Made by a program: the position numbers and the translations under genes. From positions 118,922 through 182,921 of the forward strand of contig ARYC01000357.1 of NCBI GenBank assembly GCA_000711775.1: a stretch of 64,000 bases of DNA, in the 5' to 3' direction. Shown here piece after piece: positions 13,595 to 23,898 of the stretch. Every line of letters begins with the position of its first letter. The first letter of the stretch is position 1. Origin of the DNA: Oxytricha trifallax (taxonomy: Eukaryota; Ciliophora; Spirotrichea; Sporadotrichida; Oxytrichidae). The notes below the pieces were generated by a model. It searched no databases and had not been told where the DNA came from. It saw only the letters and a program-made list of their open reading frames with translations.

Positions 13595-14583
13595 TCAGAG
13601 ATCGTTTAAATATAAAAACAACTTAAGGTTTAAGGGAATATAAAGGGAATAATAATAAGCGTCACAGCCACACATTCTTTGTTTTTTTGGTTTGTCTGTA
13701 ATATTTTCATGTGAGTTATTAACATCCAGCTAACTGCTTTCATCCTAACAACAATTTCATGTCTCTAGTTGCTTCGATTGCACACTGGCTTTATGAGTTA
13801 ACTCAAGTTCTTTAGAAAATGGATCAATACTACTGCTATCCTAATTATGTAGTTTCAAAGATTTAATATATAATGAAAGAGGTTTTTAGCGTTTTAAAGG
13901 TAATCTAACACTAAGCCTTGGTCGTTATAGAATTACAAGGAGAATAAGACTTCAATCGATTGCAGAACGATTTATCTATTTTAATCAATGATCTGCCTCT
14001 AATAGATTAAATCTAAAGTATCCTTCAAGAAGGCATATTTCACTTTTTATACTCTCTCCAAGCATTCATCTGTCAACTCAGCTTGAAAGTTCAACTTAGT
14101 TTCCCCTTTGTATAAATTATGTTTTTGTAAATTGGGCCCAATGAACTTAGTCCTGTGAAAGAATTCAATAAAAATACATCTTCACCATCTCATGATATTC
14201 TTTTCTGCTTTCTTACAAATTATGTTCTTTTGTGTTGTGAACTCCTAACAATTATTACTTAATTAATTGTGTATATCTCTTGGACAAGCAGATTTTAAAG
14301 TATTTTATCAATAATGATTTTAATTTTTCCAATTTTAGAGTAAAATATTTTTATCTTCATCAACTTCAAAGTCACTTCTACCAGTTGAGTTTAAATCATC
14401 TCTCCAGTTCTTTTTTAAGGTTTTCACTTTATTAAGTTCCAAAAACACCTATAATTATTTTCTTAGCTTTTATTGGCATTATTTCTTGCATTTATTGGCA
14501 ACAATATAAACTGCAGTTAAAGATAACTTTTATATATAATAAGTGATAAAATAATCCGCCAAGGGAAACTTCAATAATGACAT
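13595..14583 (-). pseudogene. Hypothetical protein gene, disrupted
   Basis: The minus frame from ATG 14,583 reads MSLLKFPLADYFITYYIQ, a basic/Gln helix, KTLKKNWRDDLNSTGRSDFE, then after two in-frame TGAs FHRTKFIGPNLQKHNLYKG, LNFQAELTDECLERVQKVKY and LYQ-type helices (QIVLQSIEVLFSLQFYNDQ). Near 13,865 the frame shifts to one reading SSIDPFSKELELTHKASVQS and a Cys-containing tail ending at 13,595. The texture is clearly coding but the gene is broken in at least three places. Family unknown. Confidence 0.5.
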
Positions 14584-15017
14584 ATCTGAGTTATGCAGCA
14601 AATTGACTGTTTGTTAAAACAGTCATGTACTTGATAACTTTCTTACTGCGAATAATATTTCCTACTATCTCCTAGTTTAATCATAAATTAATTTAATATG
14701 AATAAATACTAAGGACTTATAATTACATAATGAACAAGTTATAATAAACATTGATATAATTATTTTGTTAAGGAATTTTTTGAATTGTATATTTGTTGGC
14801 AATTGTTAGGGCTGGGTCCATAGCTAGTTTCTTAGCATTTGCCATGAATACTCAAACTTCTGGTCTAACAATCATTGATATGTAGGGTGGGAAATAAATA
14901 AAGTTTAATTTGGAACATATAGCTTTATTTAAAAACTATTATAATTTTTTTAAATGGGAATTGCTCAACGTAGAGAAGGGAAGACTGATAAATCTAACCA
15001 TTATTCATATCAATCAT
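14571..15017 (-). CDS. Hypothetical protein, about 148 residues
   Basis: ATG at 15,017 to TGA at 14,571-14,573. The text (NNGQIYQSSLLYVEQFPFKK, LSIHGKCQETSYGPSPNNCQ, SRKYYSQQESYQVHDCFN) is varied and Cys-containing. Its stop overlaps the start of the next minus-strand frame (ATG 14,583), so the two may be one frameshifted gene. No family recognised. Confidence 0.35.
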
Positions 15018-15069
15018 TAATTTTTGAATTTAAATAAATGAAGTAATTTATGATTTAACGAATTATATT

Positions 15070-15425
15070 TAAAATATATCATATTACATTATAAATGGAT
15101 TAATTGAGAGAAAGCCTAAAAAATTAACTCTCTGGTAGTTTGATGCATTTTATTACAAAAACTATTTTGTAAGTGATAAGGTGAGATCTTTGTATATACA
15201 ACTTACTAAATCTATCTACAATAAATAAGCATTAGTCATTATTATGATATTTTTCCTTACATTTTGAGAATTATGTTCTTCAATCAGCGGTAGCTGTATC
15301 TCCCTAAAAATCTGTTGATATATTTCATTTTCATCATAGACTTTAAAACCTAATTTAAACGTCAGATTCAAACCTATGCTAAATAAGAATTGTTTTAAGA
15401 ATTCTTAAAATTTAAAATAGTAAAG
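15070..15425 (-). CDS. Coding fragment, unknown
   Basis: The minus frame reads GLNLTFKLGFKVYDENEIYQ, FREIQLPLIEEHNSQNVRKN, then IIIMTNAYLLQIDLVSCIYK and FLQQNASNYQRVNFLGFLS. Composition is convincingly protein-like. Start and stop are not clear because TGA is rare here. It lies in line with the two minus-strand genes downstream and may belong to them. Confidence 0.35.
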
Positions 15426-15601
15426 TATTTATATGTAAAACTTTGTTGAAATTTACAATTTATTGATTACATAATGTCCTTATATTTTTCTATTATGACA
15501 CTCATTAATATAATATAATATGAAGAATGTAATACATGCCATTTTTTTTGAATTTATATATCTCAAATTTCCTGATGTTTTGCATTTTATTAATATTTAT
15601 A

Positions 15602-17152
15602 AAATATAAAACAAATAGGTAAAATATAGTAATTCAAATGTAAGGATTAATTTATTAAATACTAACTGCCCATGTATATATTACTTATTTAACTTTACTT
15701 AAAGCAAAATAATTTTATTTTTATAAATATTAAAAAATGCTTCAATATAAATTTATTTTCTTAGTTTTTTATTTAAGTTTTGATATCGTAATCGTCTTTT
15801 CTAGAACCATTTATTAATATGATTTCCTTGTGTATTTTTATTTCTATGTTTTTAAATTGAGTTTTAATAACAACAGAGCCTTTAGTCAACACCTATTCTT
15901 ATTTGAAGAAATTTTATTTTATTTACAGTGTCAATAGTCTTCTTTATCTTTTTAAAAGGAGCGTTTTCACAGAATGATTTGCTTGGATCATTAATCTTTC
16001 TTTCAATATTAGATAGTCTTTCGTTAATTTAAATGAGTTCATTATCAATTACTTCAACATTCTTACTGACAGTATTAGCGAAGGCAGTCTGAATGCCATT
16101 TAGGTTTTCAGCGAGTTCTGCTTTCTCAATCATCTCTTAGAAGCTCTTTAAAAATATGCCCTCTTTCCCAATTATCACATGTGCCTTGCTTACTCAATCA
16201 GAAACTTTTTCATGCTTCGTTCTTACTTATGAAATTGTTGCTTGGCTGAGTCTATATACTTCTTGGTTTGATCCAAATGACTTCTTCATTCCTTGCTGTA
16301 GTTAGGAGAATACTGGTTTTTAAAGCTAGTGAGCCACTCTTTCCATATTATTTCACTCATAATATTATCGAAACCACTTACTTCATCTTAAATTGTGAAC
16401 CAACTTCTTGAATTTGACATGAATAGCAAAATACCGCATTATTTTAGTAAAACTTCAAAGACTCCATCACCATACTAGTTTTTAGTTTATCAGGAAAAAC
16501 GTTCACTTCAATAACCAATTTCATCGATTCAAAAACTAATAGAAGTAATTTATGTTAAAATATAATTGGGGGAAAATATGAATGATAAAAATGCCATTTA
16601 AGCTCTACAATTCCCTCATATTTACTTACATTTTATGGACCTGTCATTGATTCATCATATTTATTCCAGTCTGTAACTTAATGACTATTGGTGGAAAATA
16701 AATAAGAAACCAGTTGCACAAAATACTTGAACTATTAACTGGGATAGCTGCTAGATAATGCAAAGAAAATCCTTGATAGTGGTTTTAAACCCCTAAAAAT
16801 TTACATAAACATACAATAAACAAACAAAAAACTAAATTTAAAGTTACTTTTATGTGCAGAACTTGATCTGTGATCTAAAATTATGAGCAACACAAAGTAA
16901 TCGTTATTCATGATGACTAGCTGTGCTCATTAGTGTTCTTAAAAATACGCTTTAAAAAATAAATTATTTTACTCATTGAGCACCACCTTTTCCATTCTTT
17001 TTAAATATTTTAAATTATATATTTTTAATTAATTAAAAATACAATCATAAATTAAATATAAATTACAATAACTTAAAATATATGGCAGTTAGTATTTAAT
17101 AAATTAATCCTTGCATTCGAATTACTCTATTTTACCTATTTGTTTTATATTT
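15602..17152. mobile_element. 1.55-kb unit bounded by about 70-bp inverted repeats
   Basis: 15,602-15,670 (reading ATAAAACAAATAGGTAAAAT at its outer side and ending TACTAACTGCC) recurs in inverted orientation at about 17,084-17,152 with only a few mismatches. The unit encloses one minus-strand gene. This is the architecture of a small DNA transposon or of an excised germline segment. No clear target duplication could be read, and the enclosed protein shows no transposase motif that I recognise. Confidence 0.55.
15885..16540 (-). pseudogene. Coiled-coil protein gene inside the 15.6-17.15 kb unit, frameshifted
   Basis: Start near 16,537 (MKLVIEVNVFPDKLKTSMVM, with Cys residues in FYQNNAVFCYSCQIQEVG). 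The next frame reads FDNIMSEIIWKEWLTSFKNQ and, after a TGA, SHLDQTKKYIDSAKQQFHK. The last frame is the clearest: EGIFLKSFQEMIEKAELAEN, FANTVSKNVEVIDNELIQIN, ERLSNIERKINDPSKSFCEN, a heptad-like coiled coil ending in a Lys-rich tail. Three frame changes occur without inserted DNA. No transposase catalytic pattern seen. Function unknown. Confidence 0.5.
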
Positions 17153-17169
17153 ATTAATTGTCAAGTTCT

Positions 17170-18210
17170 TTGTGAAAGCAAATACTATAAGCAGCATTAA
17201 CTTTACTGGGCTGGGATACTTAACAAATACTGCGTTCTAAACATTCTTAAGCTTATAGTATAATTAGGATTATTGAAATTATATTTGAGATAAATCTTTC
17301 TATTTTTGTTGATGTAAGTTTGTTACTTAGAAGTTGAGAAGAATAGCAACTAATTTAGCTCAGCAGCAGATTGACCACTCAAGAAAACAAGATCAGCATT
17401 GTTTGAGGAAAGTAGCTGTGTTATTGTTGAGCATAATATTAATCCTAGTTCTGTAAGTAGTATCTGGGACCTTAAAATGAATAAGTATCAATTTCTAGGA
17501 AATCTCAAGAAAAAGACCATCTGAAATAGGCTGAGGGAATCTAAAAGTCCTGTGATAGAAAGTGTTGCATCCTGGAGCAAGATTTTCAATAGTTGATTTT
17601 AAATGCTTTGCATATAAGATCTATGATATTTCTTGTTCCATTTTAGAAATTATATCAACCATACCTTAAGAAGTTAATTGTGATAAAATACCGAGCTTGG
17701 TTAAGTCACCTTCAATTTTTCTCTGGAAAGTGACACTCTTCACATACTTTAGCCACATATAAACCAAGTATATGCATATTACTAATTAAAATGATAAGAA
17801 ATAAGTAAACTCGTTAGTAACCCTAAGATATCAGTCACTGGCTTCAACACATCCTATTAAGTTAAATTAGGATATTTTGAGTGAATATATTTAATCAATC
17901 AACTTTACTCATTACTTATAATGTATATTAATTTTATCATATTAAAAGAAATGAATAAAGTTGGTTTACTTAATTATTACATACAAAATATGCATTTTTA
18001 GCTAATTGTTATTAATTGGCAGTTCTTTAATCTGATTACCGGGTCTGTGTATTTGAGTTTCACTAGTTTTCCCTCACCATCGAAGAATATTATTAGGTCG
18101 TCTATCTTTTCCCCAACATAAAGGATGTCTCACTGCAAGTGATACTTAACTGTCTTCAATCAAGGCACATATATCATTAGAATTTCTCCCCATCCATTTC
18201 AATATTCATT
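17170..18210 (-). pseudogene. Membrane-anchored hypothetical protein gene, disrupted
   Basis: The 5' part (18,200-18,010) reads ILMIYVP[TGA]LKTVKYHLQ[TGA]DILY, VGEKIDDLIIFFDGEGKLVK and YTDPVIRLKNCQLITIS. After an AT-rich gap it resumes with a membrane segment (YFLSFQLVICIYLVYMWL) and VTFQRKIEGDLTKLGILSQL, ENLAPGCNTFYHRTFRFPQP, VPDTTYRTRINIMLNNNTAT. A frame change near 17,415 leads to NADLVFLSGQSAAELNQLLF. The two 5' TGAs fall where Trp would fit. The AT-rich gap (about 17,800-18,000) may be an intron or a small IES. Family unknown. Confidence 0.45.
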
Positions 18211-18798
18211 TTGATTTTTTAATTATTATATATTAATAATATATAACTTTTCATTGAATTTTGTACAATTAATTTCTAAACAAACTAATTCTTAAGAACT
18301 GTTCAAATGTACAATTTAATTAGTACACCATAATAAATTAAAAAAACATCAAACTTTTCAATGTACATTTCTAAAATTTAGTCATAATTATATTTAATAT
18401 TAAGATTTGTAATTAAAAGTTTACTAATTTAAATTACGATTAGAGCTGTTTGTAATTAGTGGCATTAAATATATAGTATTTTACAGTCAACTATTTTTTT
18501 AAAAAAATTCCCTAATCAGTTATATTTTAGCAATAATAGATAAATTAATTTTTTAAAGACTAAAGATTGATTGACTAAAAAATTATTATTTCTTGCTCTT
18601 AATTTTGATATCTTAAAAATGATATAAATTAATCTGCTTACATAACAGGCTACTTAGATTTACTGTATCAAAATAATTTGCCCATTAACTTTAAACAACT
18701 CCTTGTTAGTCATTTATAAAATTGAACTTTTAAATTTGAGATTTTTATTTAACGATTTATCTATGTTTAATATTTCTATTTTAAAATGATATTCATTA

Positions 18799-19213
18799 TT
18801 GTAGAAATACATTTGAATTTGGAAAATTAATTATAATTAAATTTAATATAAATCAAAATCGTGGCAGTTAAAGTTGGCCAATTTAAACGATCTTGGGCTC
18901 ATTCGATAGAGAATTCAAAATTAGCTGGACTTTACTATTGGCGGTACTATTTTATCGCATCCCTGGAGCGAGATAACTTCACTTTAATTAAACGCATCTA
19001 AATTCATTAAATTATACCCTCACATTAAAGTCAAGTTATCTCGCTCCAGGGATGAGATAAAATAGTACCGCCAATAGTAAAGTCCAGCTAATTTTGAATT
19101 CTCTATCGAATGAGCCCAAGATCGTTTAAATTGGCCAACTTTAACTGCCACGATTTTGATTTATATTAAATTTAATTATAATTAATTTTCAAAATTAAAA
19201 TGTATTTCTACAA
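18799..19213. mobile_element. 415-bp palindromic MITE, copy 1
   Basis: Ends TTGTAGAAATAC / GTATTTCTACAA, flanked by TA on both sides (18,797-18,798 and 19,214-19,215). The two halves are near-perfect inverted copies (for example CGTGGCAGTTAAAGTTGGCC in both arms), so single strands would fold into one long hairpin with a loop near 19,000. Two more copies lie inside TBE A (22,130-22,544) and TBE B (29,159-29,574). TA duplication and short termini fit a Tc1/mariner-type non-autonomous element. There is no coding capacity. Confidence 0.9.
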
Positions 19214-19215
19214 TA

Positions 19216-20112
19216 ATTCGTCCAGTTAAATTAAGAATTTGAAAAAAAATAATTTTAAATAATAAAAATTGTTTGTATATCATAAAATTAAAATATAAAC
19301 AATCTTAATTTTAATTTAAGAATAAAATAGAGAAAAATTGTAAATTTGATTTGATTATTTCTAGCTAGTAGGTACAGAGATAAAAACTCCGAACTTGACT
19401 TGTCTGTTTTAACATAGATTAAATCATAAACGATTGAAAATCGAAGTACTAGAATTAAGTGCAAATGTTAATCTACTCATTAGTAAGTCCAATTATGTAT
19501 ATAAGCGGCTTAATTGGACCTGATTTTATACATTTTATTGAGAAACAAAAATTATATTCTTTGATTTATCAAAATTAAGTTCAATAAGTGAATTGTAGAA
19601 ATACATATTTCTAAAATATATAAAGACGATAATTTTTTATTGTGAATAATCATGAATCAAACTATAATCATACATTTTTAGATATTTTACTAATATAGAA
19701 AAAGTATATACTTACAAGAATTATAGTTTGTCTGGATTCATTTTAGTACAAATAAGTTTTGAATTTATATACTAATTTATAGTATGTTATAAATATACCT
19801 AAGTTCTTTGAAATATAAATTTTTAACAAAAATTACTAACTTTTATTTAAAATGATAATAGATTTACAGATTTTTCTGTTCTTAATCTTTTACCGATCTG
19901 GATTCATGATTATTTTAACTTTTATATAGTTAACATATAATATGTAATTAAATATATATCAAAATTATTGATAATCAGAATTAATCAAAGTTTACTGATT
20001 TTTAAAACAATCTAATTAACAAAAGTTAATCTAGCATATATAAAGAATTAAGATTAATAAAATTAAAAATAAATAAAGATAACAAAGTCAATAATCACAC
20101 AAATCAACATTT
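19216..20112. other. AT-rich stretch with no supported gene
   Basis: Very A/T-rich, with no protein-like frame. Confidence 0.4.
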
Positions 20113-20164
20113 AAAAAAGTGGGGCAAAAGTAGCAAATTTTTCTCACTTTTGCCCCACTTTTTT
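20113..20164. repeat. Perfect 19-bp-arm hairpin
   Basis: AAAAAAGTGGGGCAAAAGT at 20,113-20,131 is repeated as its exact reverse complement at 20,146-20,164, with a 14-nt loop. It stands alone in AT-rich DNA. It could be a transcript 3' hairpin or the relic of a tiny inverted-repeat element. Confidence 0.8.
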
Positions 20165-20336
20165 GCCAACATATTTCTTATTCATTTTCAATATTTATTA
20201 TTATAATCTTAACATATACAATGTTTAGCTATGATTTATTTAAATATTTATTTCTATAATTCGTCAATTCAAAAAGAATTTGATAAATATAATATTAAAA
20301 TACGATTTTGCTTAATGGACAGTCATAAACACATGG

Positions 20337-20502
20337 TCAGTTAGCAAATAAATAGTCTTCGGGCGTTGTTACACCTCTCATATTCGGTTATTTGGCATAG
20401 AAAACATAGGATTTATAGTTGCAAAGAGCATCAGAGATATTTATTGTCGAGATACTGGCATCAGCAATTGCTTAATGGAAGTTTGACATGAAATCTGAGG
20501 TC
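20337..20502 (-). CDS. Tandem-repeat protein gene, part 2 (interrupted by TBE A)
   Basis: On the minus strand this continues the frame of 25,091-25,560 once TBE A and one ATT are removed. It reads TSDFMSNFHQAIADASISTI, NISDALCNYKSYVFYAKQPN, then RGVTTPEDYLFAN before TGA at 20,337-20,339. The same unit, with a few substitutions, occurs in 25,294-25,470, so the protein has repeats of about 125 residues. The TBE sits in the middle of this unit. After the TGA the text goes on with PCVYDC, as it does in the other repeat. Confidence 0.6.
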
Positions 20503-20666
20503 ATTCAAAACCCCAAAACCCTTTCAGTAGTTTGATTGAGTTTTTGATTTATAAATGTATACTATTAGTGCATACTTTATTTGGGTTTTAGTAGGGTTTA
20601 TGTAGGGGTTTAATGTTTAAATATTAGTATTTTAAGTGTGTATTAGAGGTGCTTTATTTTTACTAT

Positions 20667-22113
20667 TCACTCAAACAATACTTTTGCATCATGAGACAAC
20701 TTTCTAAACTTTATTTCTTCTATCCAGCTTACAATTTAGTTTATTGTATGCTCCGCTCTATGGTTAGGCTAAATGATTATCTTTTCAGCCATATCTTTCA
20801 TTTTACCTTTTATCTTATCTTAGTTTAAATATTGCTGTATTCTCTGCTTTGAATCTTTCTCTCTTTTACAGCTATAGTAATCATTTCTTGGCATATCGCA
20901 TTCAGCAATAATTGCTGCTAGAGCCCATACATCCCACTTAATATCACCATCTCTCCAGTCCTCCCTTTCTGGAAAGTATCCAGGAGTACCATAAACGTTG
21001 CCAAGTCCTGAAGCTTCAACTCTTTATGATCTATTGAAATCAATTATTACTACTCTGAGAGGTGAAAAATCAAGCATAATATTCTCTGGCTTCAAGTCTC
21101 TATGGACATACCCTAAAGTGTGCAGCTCTTCAATGCCTTTGCAAACATTTGTAAGAATAAGGGGTAGCTACTTTGGAATCCTTTAATCTTATATGTAGTC
21201 TCTTAAAGTCATTTAATATAGAGGGAGACGAAAAGCAACATGATCTTGAGCAAGGAGAATTGCATCGAGCTTAATTATAAATCTGCACTGTCTATCCCTT
21301 GCTTTAGTAAGAGCTTAGTACTCATTGACAAATTCCATTTGATACTTGTCATCGCATTTAAAGAAGTTGAAAGGATAAATCTTGTATGCGAACTGCTGAT
21401 CAGTTATGACATTTTTCTCAAACTTGTCCTCAAGTATAAGATAACTTTCCTTACATTCATTAAGCTCAATTACATTTAAATTTGGAAGCTTTAGTGCTTG
21501 TATCTTCAGAGTGATTTTAACTATCTCAGAAGCTGGAAGGTTTCTCACTGCTTTAATAAGCTAATTTTCTTCTTAACTCTTTGTTCCAAGGATTCTAAAG
21601 GGTCTCTTGGTTTTCTTTTTTGAAGAAAAACTTACCAGTCTCAGGATCTATGGCTTCAAACTTCTTGCCATGATGGTTTTATAGGTGAACTTTTAAATCC
21701 CTTGAATGGTTATATTGCTTATTGCAATAAGGGCAAAAATATTTTCCATCTATCTTATCATGCTTAAGATAGAGCTTTGGCTTGTTAGAATGCTACTCTA
21801 AGATATGACGCTTAAGAGCAGATTTATAAGTGAAGTTCTTCTCATACTCTTCACATAAATGTAATGCTTTAATTTCTTTGTTCTCTTCCTCCTCTTCAAC
21901 CATTTTTGTTGGAACTTCGCATAGAATTTCTTAGCTCTGCATTTCTATTTAACAACTGAATTGTTGTTCAAAGTCTGAGACCTTAGGTTAGAGAATTTCA
22001 GGTTCAAACTAGGCAGAGGCATCATAAGTCTTAATTTTCTTTTATTTCATGAAAGAAAGTTTTTGCTGGCTTATACCAAGCAATGCCGCTTTTCTTAGTA
22101 AGTTGCCGCTCAT
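20667..22113 (-). CDS. TBE 57-kDa-type C2H2 zinc-finger/protein-kinase protein, one frameshift
   Basis: ATG 22,113 (MSGNLLRKAALLG). About residues 85-150 hold two C2H2-like fingers. The second is canonical (YFCPYCNKQYNHSRDLKVH..HH). In the first, the second Cys is replaced by Tyr (LCEEYEKNF). The kinase domain follows a frame change near 21,548 and shows GYVHRDLKPENIML, VVIIDFNRS, YGTPGYFPERE and WDVWALAAII, so the catalytic loop is standard while DFG is DFN. Stop TGA 20,667-20,669. The start is 16 bp from the MITE at 22,130, which therefore occupies its upstream region. In TBE elements this protein is thought to assist transposition; its exact role is unknown. Confidence 0.9.
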
Positions 22114-22129
22114 TTTATAAGTGCTATTA

Positions 22130-22544
22130 TTGTAGGAATACTTTTAAATTTGGAAAATTAATTAAAAATAAATAAATATTAAATCAAAATCGTGGCAGTA
22201 AAAGTTGGCCAATTTAAACGATCTTGGGCTCATTCAGTAGAGAATTCAAAATTAGCTGGACTTTACTATTGGCGGTACTATTTTATTGCATTCCCGGAGC
22301 GAGATAAATCGACTTTAATTAAATGCCTTTAAATTCATTAAATTATACCCTCACATTAAAGTCGATTTATCTCGGTCCGGGGTTGCAATAAAATAGTACC
22401 GCCAATAGTAAAGTCCAGCTAATTTTGAATTCTCTATCAAATGAGCCCAAGATCGTTTAAATTGGCCAACTTTAACTGCCACGATTTTGATTTAATATTT
22501 ATTTATTTTTAATTAATATTCCAAATTTAAATGTATTCCTACAA
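22130..22544. mobile_element. 415-bp palindromic MITE, copy 2, inside TBE A
   Basis: Same family and exactly the same length as 18,799-19,213. Ends TTGTAGGAATAC / GTATTCCTACAA, TA on both sides (22,128-22,129; 22,545-22,546). Inserted between the divergent kinase and 22-kDa genes of TBE A. The arms have a few mismatches at the loop side (CTCGGTCCGGGG versus CCCGGAGCGAG), so it is somewhat older than copy 1 or has diverged within. Confidence 0.9.
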
Positions 22545-22734
22545 TAATAATATAAGCTGTTTAAATTCTACCTTTATACACAAGCAAGTTCATATCCTCA
22601 TAGATTTAGAGAGGTTTAATGGGAACATTGTGCGAGACATTAGTTTTATATTTTTACATTTTTTAATATTAAAGATAATTTATATATTATTCCATCCATT
22701 TTATACATTAAAATGAACCTATATTTGTTTTGTA

Positions 22735-22890
22735 AAGTTAGGTGGTGCTCCTAAATCTGTTCTTGTAAATTTAGGAGGGGTGGTTTTAAAATTTAATTAT
22801 TTTAATGCACCACCTAATACGGTTTTGAACTTTAATTTAACCTCCTAATTAAGTTTTAAATAAATTAAGAGCACCACCTAATTAAATTAA
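22735..22890. repeat. AGGTGGTGC / GCACCACCT cluster in the TBE A divergent promoter region
   Basis: AGGTGGTGCTCCTAA near 22,740 is followed by GGAGGGGTGG and by GCACCACCTAAT at about 22,818 and 22,873, with AACCTCCTAATT between. Direct and inverted copies lie in the gap between the minus-strand kinase and plus-strand 22-kDa genes. TBE B has a different repeated motif at the same place (28,085-28,320), so a regulatory role is plausible but unproven. Confidence 0.5.
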
Positions 22891-23100
22891 TTATTATTAG
22901 GAGCAATTTAATGGAGAAAGTTTGATAAAAATGGATGTCAAACTCTGAATCTTTGAGAAAGTTCCTCCATCTTTATCAATTTATCTGATTCAAGTTGACC
23001 TCCAAGTGGATCTTCCTATTTAGTAGTAAAGTTTAAATAAACTTAGAATGGATATCCATAATTTTAAATTTCATAAACATTTACAGAAACTGGAAGCAAT

Positions 23101-23892
23101 ATGGAATCTATGAATGATGCAATGAAGAGAATTTAATCTCAAGATTTAATAGGAAAATTTAGAAGTAATGAAGATCTTTACAGATACTTAGTAAAGCAAG
23201 GTAAGTTATTACTTATAACTAACTTATTAACTATAGTTGGATTGTACTTGCCAACACAGGAGGGAACAAAATTATCATTCTTAAAAGCCTTAATGAGTGA
23301 AGAGAAAAAAGCTTTTAAGTCTAAATTAAATTAGGATGATAGAGATACCTAACTACCCTGAAATTTCAGTAACAAACCTCTATGATGATGCTATGAATGA
23401 TCCAGATGTTGCTCTCTACCTTCCATCAAAGCTGCAACTCTCTAATAAGTTGCCAGAGAGAAACTTCTTCTTTGGCGTCCTTGGAACTCTGAAACCTGAG
23501 TACTTAAATGAAGTAATTTAAGAAGCTTACAAGAAACGCTACAGCATCTCTCCTGAAGAAAAAGAGAAGCAAGGAATAAAAATAAGCGACACCTGGCTCT
23601 AGGAACTACAGAACTATCCATTCATCTCAAGTAAGCTTAGCCTTCTAAATTTATAGAAAAACCTGGTAATGCTATTTACTTAATGAAAGAGCGGAGCAAA
23701 TTAAACAGAGAGAGAAAGTCTCAAATAAAACATGAATTGAGTAAGAGACTCTTCAAAGATTTCTAAAAGCCAGACGAGATGAACATAGATGCAGGGGCTG
23801 GCACTAAGAGAAGAAACATGGGCCCAAGCAAGCATTAAGAGGAAGAAAAGAAAGAGAAGCAAAATCCCTTTACGGGTAAATTTAATATGTGA
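23101..23892 (+). CDS. TBE 22-kDa-type protein with two tiny introns
   Basis: ATG 23,101 (MESMNDAMKRIQSQDLIGKF). Intron 1 is 36 nt (23,201-23,236, GTAAGT...TATAG) and joins LVKQ to VGLYLPTQEGTKLSFL. Intron 2 is 26 nt (GTAAGC...TATAG, about 23,630-23,655) and joins PFIS to KKPGNAIYLMKERSK. Both introns recur at the same points in TBE B. Between exon parts, before EIPNYPEISVTNLYDDAM, the frame steps by one base near 23,337; TBE B has a step at the same place. The C-terminus is charged (NMGPSKHQEEEKKEKQ) and stops at 23,890-23,892, seven bp short of the convergent transposase stop. Function unknown. A divergent intact homologue lies at 53,249-53,995. Confidence 0.85.
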
Positions 23893-23898
23893 ACTTAT

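Noticed and set aside
13207..13796. Plus-strand gene with a GT-AG intron at 13,233-13,342 giving about 159 residues
   Set aside because: Attractive splice sites, but the 3' half overlaps minus-strand sequence with clearly better protein texture, and with TGA as the only stop such frames are common by chance.
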